Origin: Zychaea mexicana
Taxonomy: Eukaryota > Mucoromycota > Mucoromycetes > Mucorales > Lichtheimiaceae
NCBI RefSeq assembly: GCF_025766255.1
Contig: NW_026516718.1
Span: forward strand, 225,829 to 289,828
Direction of reading: 5' to 3'
Length of the DNA stretch: 64,000 nt
The notes beneath the pieces are model-generated. The model did no database searches, was not told the origin of the DNA, and saw only the letters and a program-made list of their open reading frames with translations. The position numbers were made by a program, and so were the translations under genes. Shown here one piece after another: positions 37,649-50,229 of this stretch (its first letter is position 1; each line of letters opens with the position of its first letter).

Positions 37649-37667
37649 GGGTGGGTGGGTGGGGGGG
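37649..37667 (+). promoter_or_regulatory. G-quadruplex-forming motif
   Basis: Four G runs separated by single T (GGGTGGGTGGGTGGG and four more G) form an ideal parallel G-quadruplex sequence. It lies about 670 bp upstream of the crotonase start, on the non-template side of neither neighbour's coding region. A role in promoter control is only a guess. Confidence 0.6.
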
Positions 37668-38625
37668 AGAGGGAGTTGAAGAGGGAAGAACAAGAAGAAA
37701 ACGTGGCCAAGTGTCCAGCTTATCGTAATCTGTTGGACAATTACACAGACCCACAGACTTGGCTGTGCATCACATATATCAACTGCAATTGTCGTTAAAA
37801 GAAGACCTAAAGAAAGCAAAAGAGAGACAGGGGGTAGAAGGGATGATATGATTAGCGAAAAGACGTCTTCAGTAATCAGGGTTTTTATTTTCCTCCGCAG
37901 ATACTGTCAGTAAAATAGCATCATTCAGTCATCATCGATCCTTACGGTCATCATGGTCTAATATCCAAAACAACAGCAACGACCTAGGGATGGGGAAGGG
38001 GCTGCTACACGACGGCACTGATGTAATTCTCATGCCCTTCTGCGTGGAGCGCTTTGTCTGTTGTTGCCTTTGTGTCCTTTTCGTCTCCAGCCCCTCCCTG
38101 TTTCTCAGTAAGCAACTCCACCCCCCAAAGGCTACCTTGTACTCTGCTCTGACCACATCCGACAATAATGAAAATAATTATGACTACTTCAAGCCAAGTC
38201 CGCCAAAAGAAGAAAAGCCCCACCTCTCTAAATCCAGGTTTATTATTTTTTATATGCTCCGCGCGCGCCGATCAATAGAAGACGAGAAGGAATCGGATAG
38301 GTAAATCAGGAGCCTATTTTCATGTCCCAGGAACGGAGTACACAATCAAAAGAAGTGTTGTCTTGCAGATGCAGCTGCTGCACTTGTTGCAATGATAGGT
38401 GGAGCATGCACATGAGATGTGATATGTCCACCATTGTGTGTGTGTGTGTGCGTGGTCAGGGCGAAAGGGGGGGGGAATGGAGAAAGTAGCAAGGGGGGTT
38501 GTCTTGGTAGCAGTTACCTAGCAACCGCATTGAAAAATTTTGGGGGAGGGAGCCGGCTCAGTTGTCAGGACACGAGCGTGCAACAGCAACCGATTGTGAA
38601 GCTGGGTGCCACTACCACACTACCA

Positions 38626-38680
38626 CTGCTGGTGCTGCTGCTGCTGGTGCTACTGCTACTGCTGCTGCTGCTGCTGCTTC
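38626..38680. repeat. CTG/CTA-type trinucleotide tract
   Basis: Imperfect GCTGCTG and CTACTG units over about 55 bp in the upstream region of the C2H2 gene. Confidence 0.8.
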
Positions 38681-38954
38681 GGCTAACTGACTGGGTGACA
38701 AAACCTTGTACTCACCCATCATTTATCACCTATAAATTAAGCACCAAATGATTGTTCCTTTTCGCAGCTTGGTTTCTTCTTCTTCTCATCCTCCTCTTCC
38801 TTAAGCTTTTTATTTCTTCTTTTTTTTTCCTTTACTACTTGCCTTTTTCTCTTGCTCACTTTTTGTTCTTCTTTGGTGTTTACTTTCAGAATCCCTCTTA
38901 AGACCCAATTTTCTCTTGTTATTTCTTTCTATTTACCCCAATTAAGCCAAATAA

Positions 38955-39873
<919 letters not shown>

Positions 39874-40497
39874 AGAGAACAGGTTTCTTTCTTCGAGTAT
39901 GTCCCACGACGGACCGCGACACAAGCAACGAAAACAACAACAACAACAACAGGAACCGTCTCAGCCGTTAACAACTTCTCTTTTCATCATCGTCAACAAC
40001 CTCGTCATTCCGAACATCTCTCCTTTCCTTAATTTCACTCTTCTCTATCTCTCCTCATGCGTTGTCTGTGCAAGCACAACAACTCTTATTACTTGACAAT
40101 CACGACCACCCCCAAAAAAATGACAAGAAATCCAACCCTGCGTCTGTGCGCGTGCATCCACCTATTGTGTATATAGCTTTTTCTCTTATTAGTACTATAT
40201 GGTATAATATGCCCCCCACCCCTTAAAAACTTTCTCTTATTCTGTTCATCCTCTACACCACTTTATACTCCTATGCCATATCAAACCATCCCCATATTTA
40301 GACTACTACTATTACAAGCAAGCATATTTTCTCTTTTCCTTCTTCTCGGCAGTTTCATACCTGTTATGGACATCTCTTTTATTCTAATACAATGTCAAAC
40401 ACACACACACAAGAGAACATCATTGATCACTTTTTTTTTTCCATATACAACAATAAAGAAACTTGTAAAAAGAAACATATGCAGATTTGTTTGTGTT
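39874..40497. other. Convergent intergenic region
   Basis: 3' flanks of the C2H2 gene and the Pom33-like gene, pyrimidine-rich, with a short ACA tract. No gene seen. Confidence 0.6.
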
Positions 40498-41326
40498 TTA
40501 TTGAACAGCAGTATTCACTAGTCGACTCAACATGCTTTGCAGACCCGCATAAGTAGGCTTGGCAGCAGGCGGAAGAACGGAGTCAAGTTTCGCATTGACA
40601 TCAGCAAACGCTTGGCGGGTATACGTGCTCGAGAGGTATCGGAAGCGCAAAAAGAAGCAAAACACCAAGAAGGGTGTGACACGGAATGGCCAGAGAACAG
40701 ACAAAAATAAACGCGCTGGAATCGCAACAACCTCAATAATTGCTACAAAGCGCATGGCACCGCCGTAGTATACGTCGGTCCACGTCTTCATCTTGGCCTG
40801 CAAGTCCTTGTTCTTCTCGAGGAGATGGCTGCGCGTGTACGAGATCACATGGAAGGCCGAGTAAGTTGCAAAAGGGATCACGGTTGCTGATACGGCTTGC
40901 GATGCAAACAGCAGCCAAAAGATGGCTAAACCGAGATAATGGGCGTTTTCGTCCAGTGCCAGTTGGTGGACATACACTCCGCTGGGTGAAGGAATCTAAA
41001 ACGTTCAAAAAAAAAAAAGCTGATCAGAATACGCACACGATAGAGAAAGGGACGCGTAATGAAGAACATCGCAACGTACGCCATGCGATTGATACACAAC
41101 AATGCCATACGACCCAATAGCACCCATATATGCCAGGTAATAAGGCTTGTTGCTGGGATAAAAGCATAATAAAGACGCAATGTGCAATGCACCGCCGAGA
41201 AGTGTCAAGACATGGCCTACAAACCACGCGAAATGAAGCGACTAAAGAAAGATGCAATATATGAGGGCTTCTGTCAAAGTCGACTTGAGGGGAAGTTGCC
41301 ATTACCTTGACATCGAATGACGGCAT
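40498..41326 (-). CDS. TMEM33/Pom33-family membrane protein
   Basis: Minus strand, three exons, 41326-41306, 41241-41080 and 40995-40498, give 226 residues. Exon 1 encodes only MPSFDVK. Hydrophobic segments follow at about 8-30 (HFAWFVGHVLTLLGGAL), 36-60, 85-115, and 145-175, with FCFFLRFRYLSSTYTRQAF near 175-195, a motif pattern of the TMEM33 family. A cytosolic C-terminal part (NAKLDSVLPPAAKPTYAGL) closes the protein. In yeast, Pom33 and Per33 sit in the endoplasmic reticulum and nuclear envelope and help place nuclear pores; animal TMEM33 works with reticulons. The size fits the family. The tiny first exon is supported by the conserved frame and clean GT-AG borders. Confidence 0.8.
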
Positions 41327-42442
41327 TTTTTGCTTAATCACCAAAGTAGAGATCGCTCAAGTGCAAAGAAAAAAAAATCAAGGGGAGGGTGTGTGGTTTG
41401 ATTTACGCACTACGGTCTGATTCAACTCCTCCTTTCTCGGTGCGTGTGCTCCCTATCCTATAAGTGCGTTGCGGCACTGTGACTTGAAATGGCTGCTATA
41501 CTATGGTAAATATCGAATGTAACGAAATCAACTGTAGAGTGCGAGCAAGGAGAAAGGAGAACAGTCACCATGATTCGACGGATATCGTCGTCGTCGTCGT
41601 CATTGCTGGTTTTTGTTTTCAAGTGAGAAATCTTGACTGTCTCATCACTTGCCCCGCAAAGAAAGCGCGTGGAGCAGCAGAGAGTGTCAAAGCGCACACA
41701 TGACCTGAATGTGCTACGTTGGAAGAATCCCACGTGCGGCCATTTCTACTATTCTATCGTCGGGTCTGTTGCCCGCCAATTAAACAATCAAAAAAAAAGG
41801 TTATTACATGGAAGAAGAAGCGATGCACGTTTTTTTTATTCTTTTGAGACTCTATGATCTCAGCTGTCTCTTCCATGTGTAGGGCGGGGCGGGGGGGACG
41901 GGCACGATCGGGTTATAACTCGCCACAGTTTGTAGCACCACAACCTTACAAATGTAGCATCGTCCCCCATGAATTGGCAATTATACCTTGTGTAATGATA
42001 TAATCCAAGAGCGAGCGACCGGGCGAAACAACAACAGCAATATACATAGCAAGCCTTTTAAAAGAATACTCATGTCTCTAAAAATCGTGCATCTGCTGGA
42101 CTTGCTGTCACACATGAACTCCGGGAGGTACATCCCTCATTATCTAGCAGTAAGGGAGCACTGCTAGATGCTGCATGCGTGGTGGAGCGATTTGAAGAAT
42201 AAAGAAAGAATAAACTTGGTGTAATCCCTCCTTTCCCCATCTTACGTCGGATGTAACGTAATTAAGCCGGGACAATAGACGTGCTAATATAACCAAAACA
42301 CCACATAATCCCACCCTGATCATGGCAACCAATTTTTTTTTGTTCTTTTTCTTTTTGAGCGTGATATCCACAGAATTTATTTCCACACAATAAAAGAAAG
42401 AATAACCGTAATTCCCATTAATTGTGTTGGACTCCTCCTGTT
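41327..42442. other. Intergenic region between two minus-strand genes
   Basis: Promoter of the Pom33-like gene and 3' flank of the aminopeptidase gene. A GTC microsatellite lies near 41586-41600 and a G-rich run at 41882-41902. No gene is supported. Confidence 0.5.
41882..41902 (+). promoter_or_regulatory. Second G-quadruplex-type run
   Basis: Four G runs of three to seven bases with one- or two-base spacers, about 555 bp upstream of the Pom33-like start codon. Confidence 0.5.
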
Positions 42443-45400
42443 TTAGGCAGCGTTCTTCTTGGCCCAATCTGCTACCACTGCATGGTCCCGTTCAATCCAT
42501 TTGGCATTCACCTTGGCAGCTTCCAATGCCTGCTGCAGTGGGCGAGCGTATTCCTTGGTATCCTTATCAGCAAAGAAAGCCTCAATCTCTCCAATCTTGT
42601 CAAACGAAGTGAAGCCGCTAACTGCAGAGCGGACAGCAGATCCAAACAGACTGAGCGACTTTGAAAATTTGGCGTGCAAAGTATTATAGTTTTCGCTAAA
42701 GTACGTCCAGAACAAGTCGCGTGCATCCGGATTGGTGCCCAAACTATATAAGTGATGTTCAGAGTGCGCTTATTATTAGCATCTCTCATACGCGCAACAT
42801 ATATATATAGATACATGCACACACCATACAAAAAAAAGATAACTTACGCTCGGAAAACATAGATAGAATCTTGGCCACGGACTTGGCTATCGTCCAGGCT
42901 CATCTTGAGGTATCGCATGACCAATTCCTGGCTCTTGACGCCGCCGAGAGCGTTCAATGCAATCATGCGCTGGTCAGTGGGCAATGACTCATCCTTGTAT
43001 ATCTTGAGTATGCTTTCCCACAACTTGACTTCCTCAGCCTCGTCTTCTGCTGTCAGTAGCACAATGCCGTACACGGATCCTCGAAGGTTGGGGTGCACGG
43101 CATCCGTATTGCCTTGGACAAACTCCCAGAATCGTTTCTTTGCCTCAGCCACTGTATCAGGGTCATTCGATCGGCCAGCATTGGTCAATGCTAGAACTCG
43201 CAACAGGTTTGTAAGGTAGTCGTCATCAGGCGCAAAGTCCCATCCAAGACGCTGGGCAACCGGTGCGAACAAGCTGCGGCGCGATGCCTTCAATGATGCG
43301 AGAACATCGTCTGGTTGACCAGCCCATACACTGATAATGTTGCTGAAATGCGTGCTCAATTGTGCCCATACGCTTTAAAGCAAAACATATTTTAAGATCA
43401 GTCAGCTGTTATTGAAACTTTTTTATATAGAATTCTCTCCCATCACACCACATCTTTCCAAATCTCGCAGAAGATCAAGCAAGTAACACTTACAAATAGT
43501 CCTTCTCGTTGACAAATGCTTGTGCCAATTCCAAGAAGGCAGTTGTCCGCTGCTCACCGCTGACGCAGAGGTTTCCTGCATCAGCAATTAATCCAACGCG
43601 GTCAGCTGTATTGCTAAGCAAACCGTCCGAGCCCTTCTTGATCTCCTCGGCAAGTCGTAAGACAGCTTCAATGGGGTAATTGACGCGATACACTGAGGTC
43701 TGACCAGCATTCAACTTGTACAGGCCGCTCTCAGGTACATTGAACGTTTGAGACTTTTCAGTGAGCGTGTAGGATTCGACGTTGCCAGGAGTCAATATAC
43801 CCAATGGGTTCCACCACACAGTTCTATAATTTTCAAATCAATCCACTATTAAATTTAACCAACAGCTTCCGAATAAAGACCTATTACGTACGTGTCCTCA
43901 CTAGGGTCCAAGTCGCCAGTTGAGAGATATCGTGATTGGGTCACCTTGATGGCATGGTTGCCAGTCTCTTCAACAGTCAAGACGGGGTACTATGTAGTGG
44001 GCAGAACATAAATCATTAATATTCCAATACCAACACTCCATATCATTGTCGTCCTATGCAACAGTGATTCCTAGACAGAAAGCACTTACCCCGACACTCT
44101 TGGTCCAGAGAGTCATAAATTTCGATACATCCACACCAGCTTCTTCACTAAGGGCGTTCCACAGATCCGTGGTGGATGCGTTCCCGAGCTTATGCTTTTG
44201 AAGGTAACGACGCACACCAGCCAGGAAAGTATCGACGCTCAACCAGGAACTCAGCATGCGAATAACGCTTGCACCCTTGTAATACGAAATAGCGTCGAAA
44301 ATCTGGTGGATCTCAGCTGGATCGTTGACGGCGACTTCAATAGGATGGGACGAACGAAGGGCATCCAAGTTGAGCGCGCGGGGCACATCCTCGTTGACAA
44401 ATGAAACCCAAACATTCCATTCAGGGAAGATATGGTCCACAGCGAGCCAGCCCACCCATGTTGCGAAACCTTCGTTGAGCCACAAATGTTCCCACCATTC
44501 CATCGTCACCTGTAAATGAATGACACCGTCGTTTAGAAGAACTCTTCTTAAGGTTTGACAGCCAAGTTTTTGACTTGAAAATTCTATTCCGCTCCGCACA
44601 CTGCTGCATTTTCCTTTGTTTCTTACCAAATTGCCAAACCACTGATGGGCTAATTCATGGCATACTGTATAAGCTGTGCTCTTCTTAAAGACGATAGAGG
44701 ATGACTTTTCGTCATATAGTAACTATATTGAATAGATAAACCCAATTAGATTTCAAGTATTCTTAAAGCATTTAAAGCTGAGATTAACATGCAAGATGAC
44801 CACTTACAGCAACATTTCGGTACGTAACCAGACCTAAACAAGTAGTTTTTCTCTAGTTAGTAATATAACAAACAGACTAACGAGCGGAAAACATAGAATT
44901 GAACCATCGGACGGCTTTTGTAGAGCCAATAAAACTTTACCCCAATTCTCCATGGCACCTGTTTTTTAATTTCGTACAAGCAAAACACAAAAGTTAATAT
45001 TTTCCCCTTGCGCGAAAAAGCAGCATGTATAAAAGGCAATTTTTTCCATACCTGCTTCAAAGTCCGGAATAGCGACCATGTCAATCTTGGGCAGAGGGTA
45101 AGGCTCACCGAAAACTTTGGCAAAGTATTCAAGCGCAGCCGTTGACACTCTCAAAGCGTGTCGGCCTTGCTCCACTGATCCGGGCAAAGCGTAAACGCGT
45201 GCTTGGATGGGATGGCCGTTGTATTCGCCAGAGGTATAAGCTTCGATGTATTCAAATGGACCAACCACAAATGCCAATAGGTACGTGCTCATTGGTGGTG
45301 TGGTGGCATATTTCACTTCCTTCAAGGTCTTTTTGCTGGCAGCAGCATCTCCTTCATGTTTGCCTTCGTGTTTACCAGTAGTGACGCCCTCGTGTTTGCC

Positions 45401-46505
45401 TTCGTGCTTGCCGGTAGTGACACCCTCATGCTTGCCTTCATGTTTGCCGGATGTCATCTTGCCCGTTTCCTGGTATGGTTTGTCCGAAATCACGTTCATG
45501 TTTGACAGGGCCGTAAGGTCGGATGGGACAATAAGTGTCACGTCGAACGTGGCTTTCAGTGCAGGCTAAAGAAGTAGGTTTATTTATTAGCTACCTCGAC
45601 TTCCTGAATCCAATCCGCCCTCTAACAAAACGATAGAGTATTACCTCATCCCAGCAAGGGAATGCACGACGAGCATCAGTAGCTTCGAACTGTGTGGTTG
45701 CGAGGTACCTGGATACGCAAAGGTTTCGTTCAATACAGCCCATTTCTCATCCAACCTCAAAAGTTCGCCAAGACATCTATTAGCCCCCATTCCCACCCCC
45801 AACTCCAGCTGATCCCGAAAACGACAATACAGAAATGTTTGTTGAAGAAGACCGAAAGGACTTACTGAGTCTTTCCTTCAGCATCCTTGAACGAAGAGCG
45901 GTAGAAACCAGCCATTTGATCGTTCAGTTCACCTTCGAATTGAATGTCAAGCACAGCTTTGGAGTTGCCAGGCATGCTCTGCTCAAAGGTCAAGGTGGCT
46001 TGATTTTTCTTTGCATCATAGTCAATTGATGTGGCCGTCTGCCTAATAAAGTTTGCGAAGGGATTTTTATAAATGACAACGTAAAGAGTTTAGACGTACT
46101 ATGTTCGTGTGTATTGTCACAGACGCATGTATGCATGCATGTATGCATGCAAAACGCGTGTTGATGACCTTGAATAACTTACCTGGATTCAGTCTTCAAG
46201 CTTGTGGACGTAAACACTGCTGAATGAATCTTGATATCATGCGTGTTCAATACGATTGTTGTCGTATCTTCCTTCACTTCAAGACTAGCGAGTAAGGAAA
46301 AAAAAGAAAGGACGGGTGAGACAACACGGTTTGAGTGGTTTGAGCTTTTCGCCAAGCATAGAATAAGGTCTATAAAAATATAGTGATAAACCTACTCGAC
46401 TTTTACTTGACCATAGAAAACAAATGTTCCCAGATCTGGCTTCAGTGTCAAATCGTAATGAAGGGGTTTGACGTTTGTAGGTAGGACCTGACGTTGTGAC
46501 GACAT
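42443..46505 (-). CDS. M1-family zinc aminopeptidase (Ape2/Aap1/puromycin-sensitive type)
   Basis: Minus strand, thirteen exons: 46505-46396, 46284-46183, 46042-45866, 45708-45645, 45565-45052, 44958-44941 (18 nt), 44833-44808 (26 nt), 44722-44627, 44509-44090, 43989-43892, 43823-43494, 43372-42848 and 42743-42443. They give 926 residues, the usual length. The substrate-binding motif GAMENWG is at 323-329, encoded mostly by the 18-nt exon. The zinc site HELAH is at 359-363 with the third ligand E382 (WLNEGFATW), the exact 18-residue spacing. The ERAP1-like C-terminal domain fills 570-926. It removes single N-terminal residues from peptides in the cytosol. A Lys/His/Glu/Gly repeat at about 189-223 is an insertion not normal for the family. 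The start [19 protein letters not shown] matches family N-termini. A possible upstream exon at 47092-47110 is noted as an alternative. Confidence 0.93.
45351..45453 (-). repeat. In-frame 36-bp repeat coding KHEG units
   Basis: Nearly three copies of a 36-bp unit encode [16 protein letters not shown] repeats inside the aminopeptidase. Third-position changes between copies show that the unit is not brand new. Confidence 0.85.
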
Positions 46506-46518
46506 ATCTATTTTTCAG

Positions 46519-46563
<45 letters not shown>

Positions 46564-47947
46564 AAGCAAGATTGACCGCAAAAGGCGGGGTCAGCAATGA
46601 CGCGTCGTAAAAAGAAGGTCCCACCACCCATGTAGCAGAAGAAGAAGGTCCCATACCTTTGAACCGAAAAAAAGGTAACGGAAAGGAAGTCAGATAGGTT
46701 GCGACAAGAAGAACCAAAAGAGAACAAAAGGAGAACAAGCTGGGCATTATTTAGGGCGCTTTTATAAAACTCGCTGTCGCTCTCTCGCTCTCTCTCTCTC
46801 TCTCTTTTTCTCGTTCCATGAATTTTGCTGAGTTAAGTGATGATAGCCCTTCACAGTGGTCTGTGATAAGGTTTCCACACCCCTTTTTGTTGGTTGCCGT
46901 TCCACCCAATTCTGTGACCTGCCCAAATCTTTCTACGCGTCATGGCTTTGCGCCTATATCTCCTGAAGCGTTCGACATGCTTATTTTGCTTTCAAGAGGT
47001 CCAAGGTTACTGTTGATGATGAGGAACCACAAGAACAGACGAACGGGACAAAGAAGAGATTAATCCCAATATACTATGAAGTAGTACTCACCGTAACCAC
47101 TAGCCTTCATAACCTAGTTATTCTTGCTTGCTATTGGACCTATAAAGGGCAAAGTACAGTAGGTATCATATTTTCTTGTGCGTCGCATAAGCTAGAACGC
47201 CAATTGACTCGACTCTTGCCTTCTTATGCCGCGGCGTGAATCTTTATTACCCAGCCCCCACCCCCCCGGTCCCCTTCATGAATATGTAAATGTGTGTGAC
47301 CTTTTAGCCCTTTTCTTTCTGCAGAATAGAGTTTCCATCTTCACATTGCTTCTTCTCCAAGTCCCGCTCAGCACGGTCCATCTTGACGGTAAAATCCAGC
47401 TATTTGGTATAAAGTTACTAAACCTTTTCACGTACGAAGTGCATACGTATTCACCAATTTGTAAGCTGTCATCCGCTGATATATCTATGCTATAAGCGTA
47501 CAAGCACAATCAAATCTATTCTCCTTTGCGCAATATCGAAAAGAAACTCCAAACATTTACGCAGAAAGCTTTCCTATACTTGAGTTGGTTTTAAATCGAG
47601 CTTATCAATGCTCATCATAAAATACCGTTACAGAGAGATGAGATCCATTTGTGCTTATCGAGTAAGACATAGTGAGGGATATTATACGCAGAAGCAATTC
47701 AATGGGTCATCAAATATGCGTGTGAAGTAAAAGGGCCACTTCTTTAATATTAGCTGATTCTCAGTCCCCGGTTTTACCCTTTACATTGACAACCAACCCA
47801 TATGTGCTGCACATATCCATCTGTCGGAACCCATATCAAAACATTCATGTTGACAATATCGCTGGACGATGGTTTTTTTAGTTTACTTTAATCTAAAAGG
47901 TTGCTGTGATGGGAAAGGAATTGTGGGAATTGCATTAAAAGGACATT
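46506..47947. other. Intergenic region between aminopeptidase and complex I gene
   Basis: The left part holds a GA microsatellite (46523-46559, that is CT-rich leader on the minus strand) and TTTATAAAAG on the minus strand at about 46760-46770, a likely TATA box about 260 bp before the aminopeptidase start. The rest is AT-rich 3' flank of the complex I gene. No gene is supported. Confidence 0.55.
46523..46559. repeat. (GA)n microsatellite in the aminopeptidase leader
   Basis: About seventeen GA units immediately upstream of the start codon, read as (CT)n in the probable 5' UTR of the minus-strand gene. Confidence 0.9.
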
Positions 47948-49953
47948 CTAAGCGCTGGCATTAGCCTGTGCTTGGCTCTCGATCGAGCGCTGGAATTCAG
48001 CCATGCGAGCTTCAAGCTCAGGTCGGAAGTGACGAATCAAACCTTGGACCTAATAAAAGTAACAGATATCAAAAAAAGACATAGGTTAAGGTGTGTGGCC
48101 AGGAATTGGGTGTAGATATGTGTATGGAGACAAAACACTTACGGGCCATGCAGCGGCATCACCCAAAGCACAAATGGTGTGGCCCTCAATCTGCTTAGTA
48201 AGTTCCCAGATTTGATCAATTTCTTCAGGGCGACCACGGCCGTCTTCGAAACGGTCCATCATGGACTCGAGCCACTTGGTACCTTCACGGCAGGGTGTGC
48301 ACTGACCACAAGATTCGTGGCGGTAGAACTTTGCGAAACGGGAGATAGCACGAACAACGTCGGTCGACTTATCCATGACAATGACGGCAGCGGTACCAAG
48401 ACCTGAAGTAACATCACGAAGAGCATCAAAGTCCATCCTAATTGATAAAAACACGTACATTAGCCTCCTTCTCTTTAATCCGCTTCCTCTACCTCACTGT
48501 ACTTCATAACTTACAAGACATCGTCACAAATGTTCTTGGGAAGGATAGGGACAGAGCAACCACCGGGAACAATACCTGCAATTCAACACGTGTTAATAAA
48601 TGAACCAGCCTTTTTTTTTGGTAAACATTATAGTTGCTCAAGACAAACATACCGAGAAGGTTATCCCAACCACCACGGACACCACCGCAGTGCTTTTCGA
48701 TCAATTCACGCAGAGGAATGGACATTTCTTCTTCGACAGTGCAAGGGTTGTTGACGTGACCGGAGATACAGAACAATTTGGTGCCCTGGTTACGGGCACG
48801 ACCAAAACCAGCGAACCACTTGCCACCACGACGCAAGATGGTAGGAGCAACAGCGACGGTTTCGACGTTGGTGACGGTCGAAGGGCAGCCGAAAAGACCG
48901 ACATCGGCAGGGAATGGGGGCTTCAATCTGGGCTTGCCCTGCTTACCCTCAATGGATTCGATCAAACTGGTTTCTTCACCGCAAATGTAGGCACCAGCAC
49001 CACGGTGAATATACACATCAAAGTCCATGCCGGAACCGCAAGCGTTCTTGCCAATCAAACCAGCAGCATAGGCTTCATTGATAGCTTCCTGCAAGTTGGA
49101 GGCTTCTTGGTAGAATTCACCACGGATGTAGATATAAGCAGCATTGGCCTTCATGGCAGCACCGGCCACCAAACAGCCTTCGACGAGCTTGTGGGGATCA
49201 CCACGCATAATTTCACGATCCTTGCAAGTACCGGGTTCACCCTCATCAGCGTTGACAACGAGATAGCGAGGACGGCCTACAACCAATCAACGCAGTATAT
49301 AACATTTTTCCTCCATTGTTTAGTTTCTGCCCCTTTTTACACCTCCTCCTTCTTGTCTCTTTATCATTTCTGTCATTAACTATCAAACCACCAAGAGCAC
49401 CAGCTCCTCTCCTTCCTATAACTAAAAAGAAGCAGTATATTCACCATCGAGGGGTTTGTTCATGAAACTCCACTTGAGACCAGTGGGGAAACCAGCACCA
49501 CCACGACCACGGAGGCCGGATTCCTTCATTTCCTGCAGAATCCACTCGTGACCTTTCAAAATGATTTCCTTGGTCTTGTACCAATCACCACGCTTCAAGG
49601 CACCCTTCAAACGATAGTCGTGCTTCATATACACGTTGGTGAAAATACGATCTTCATCGGAAAGACTGCCAAATGTCGTCTTGCCGGTAATGGGGTTGGC
49701 GGTAGGATCGGGTTGGGATGCGTAGTGGCGTGTGACCGAAACAGCACGCATGTTACGAGCTACCACAGGAGCGGTTGCTATGTTTTACAATATATTTGAA
49801 TAATGAGTTACTATTTCGTCCTTGTGTTCGTGTATTGGGTGCTACTGTTTATATTTTCTGGCTCGTTTGGGTGGCTGCTGCTGCTGCTGCTGCTGGCAAA
49901 TCGCGTAATGAATTGAAAATATTACCTCGTCGTAAAATGGCGTTTCTCAGCAT
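47948..49953 (-). CDS. NADH:ubiquinone oxidoreductase 51-kDa subunit (NDUFV1/NUO51)
   Basis: Minus strand, six exons, 49953-49926, 49777-49445, 49276-48653, 48575-48515, 48437-48143 and 48049-47948, give 480 residues. Residues 1-30 ([20 protein letters not shown]) are a mitochondrial leader. The FMN/NADH site shows [27 protein letters not shown] and [16 protein letters not shown]. The N3 iron-sulphur cluster ligands are in [12 protein letters not shown] at about 390-396 plus the Cys of HTICALGD near 436. This subunit takes electrons from NADH at the tip of complex I's matrix arm. Length and motifs are standard. It shares a 276-bp divergent promoter with the LIM gene at 50230. The two-piece leader, split after residue 9, is common in fungal genes for mitochondrial proteins. 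Confidence 0.96.
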
Positions 49954-50229
49954 TATACGAGTTAAGAGTAGGGAGAAAGTAGCTGATTAATGACGGGGAG
50001 GATTATTGACGGAAATCCGAAAAATGAAGAGGCCTCTCTTTTTGTTTTTCGTTGGACGGGCTGGGCAAAGAAAGCGCCTGTTTGTGCTCGCGAGTGACGT
50101 TGTAACAGCAGCGAATTTTTAAAACCCCGCTCTTTAATTCTGAGTTGGAGCTGCTGCCGAACATAAAAAGAAAGGGCATGAAAGCAGAGCGATCTCGCCA
50201 GACGTTGGCGTCTTTTCCTTGTTTTGATC
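49954..50229. promoter_or_regulatory. Divergent promoter of NDUFV1 and LIM genes
   Basis: Only 276 bp separate the two start codons, which point away from each other, so control elements are likely shared. No clear TATA box is seen on either side. Confidence 0.5.

Noticed and set aside
37538..38304. Frames on both strands between the crotonase and C2H2 genes
   Set aside because: No set of frames could be joined with proper splice sites and no domain was recognised.
46508..46747. Minus-strand frame with a signal-peptide-like start before the aminopeptidase
   Set aside because: Its ATG lies within about 20 bp of the likely TATA box, it runs through a CT microsatellite and stops exactly before the conserved start; most likely untranslated leader.
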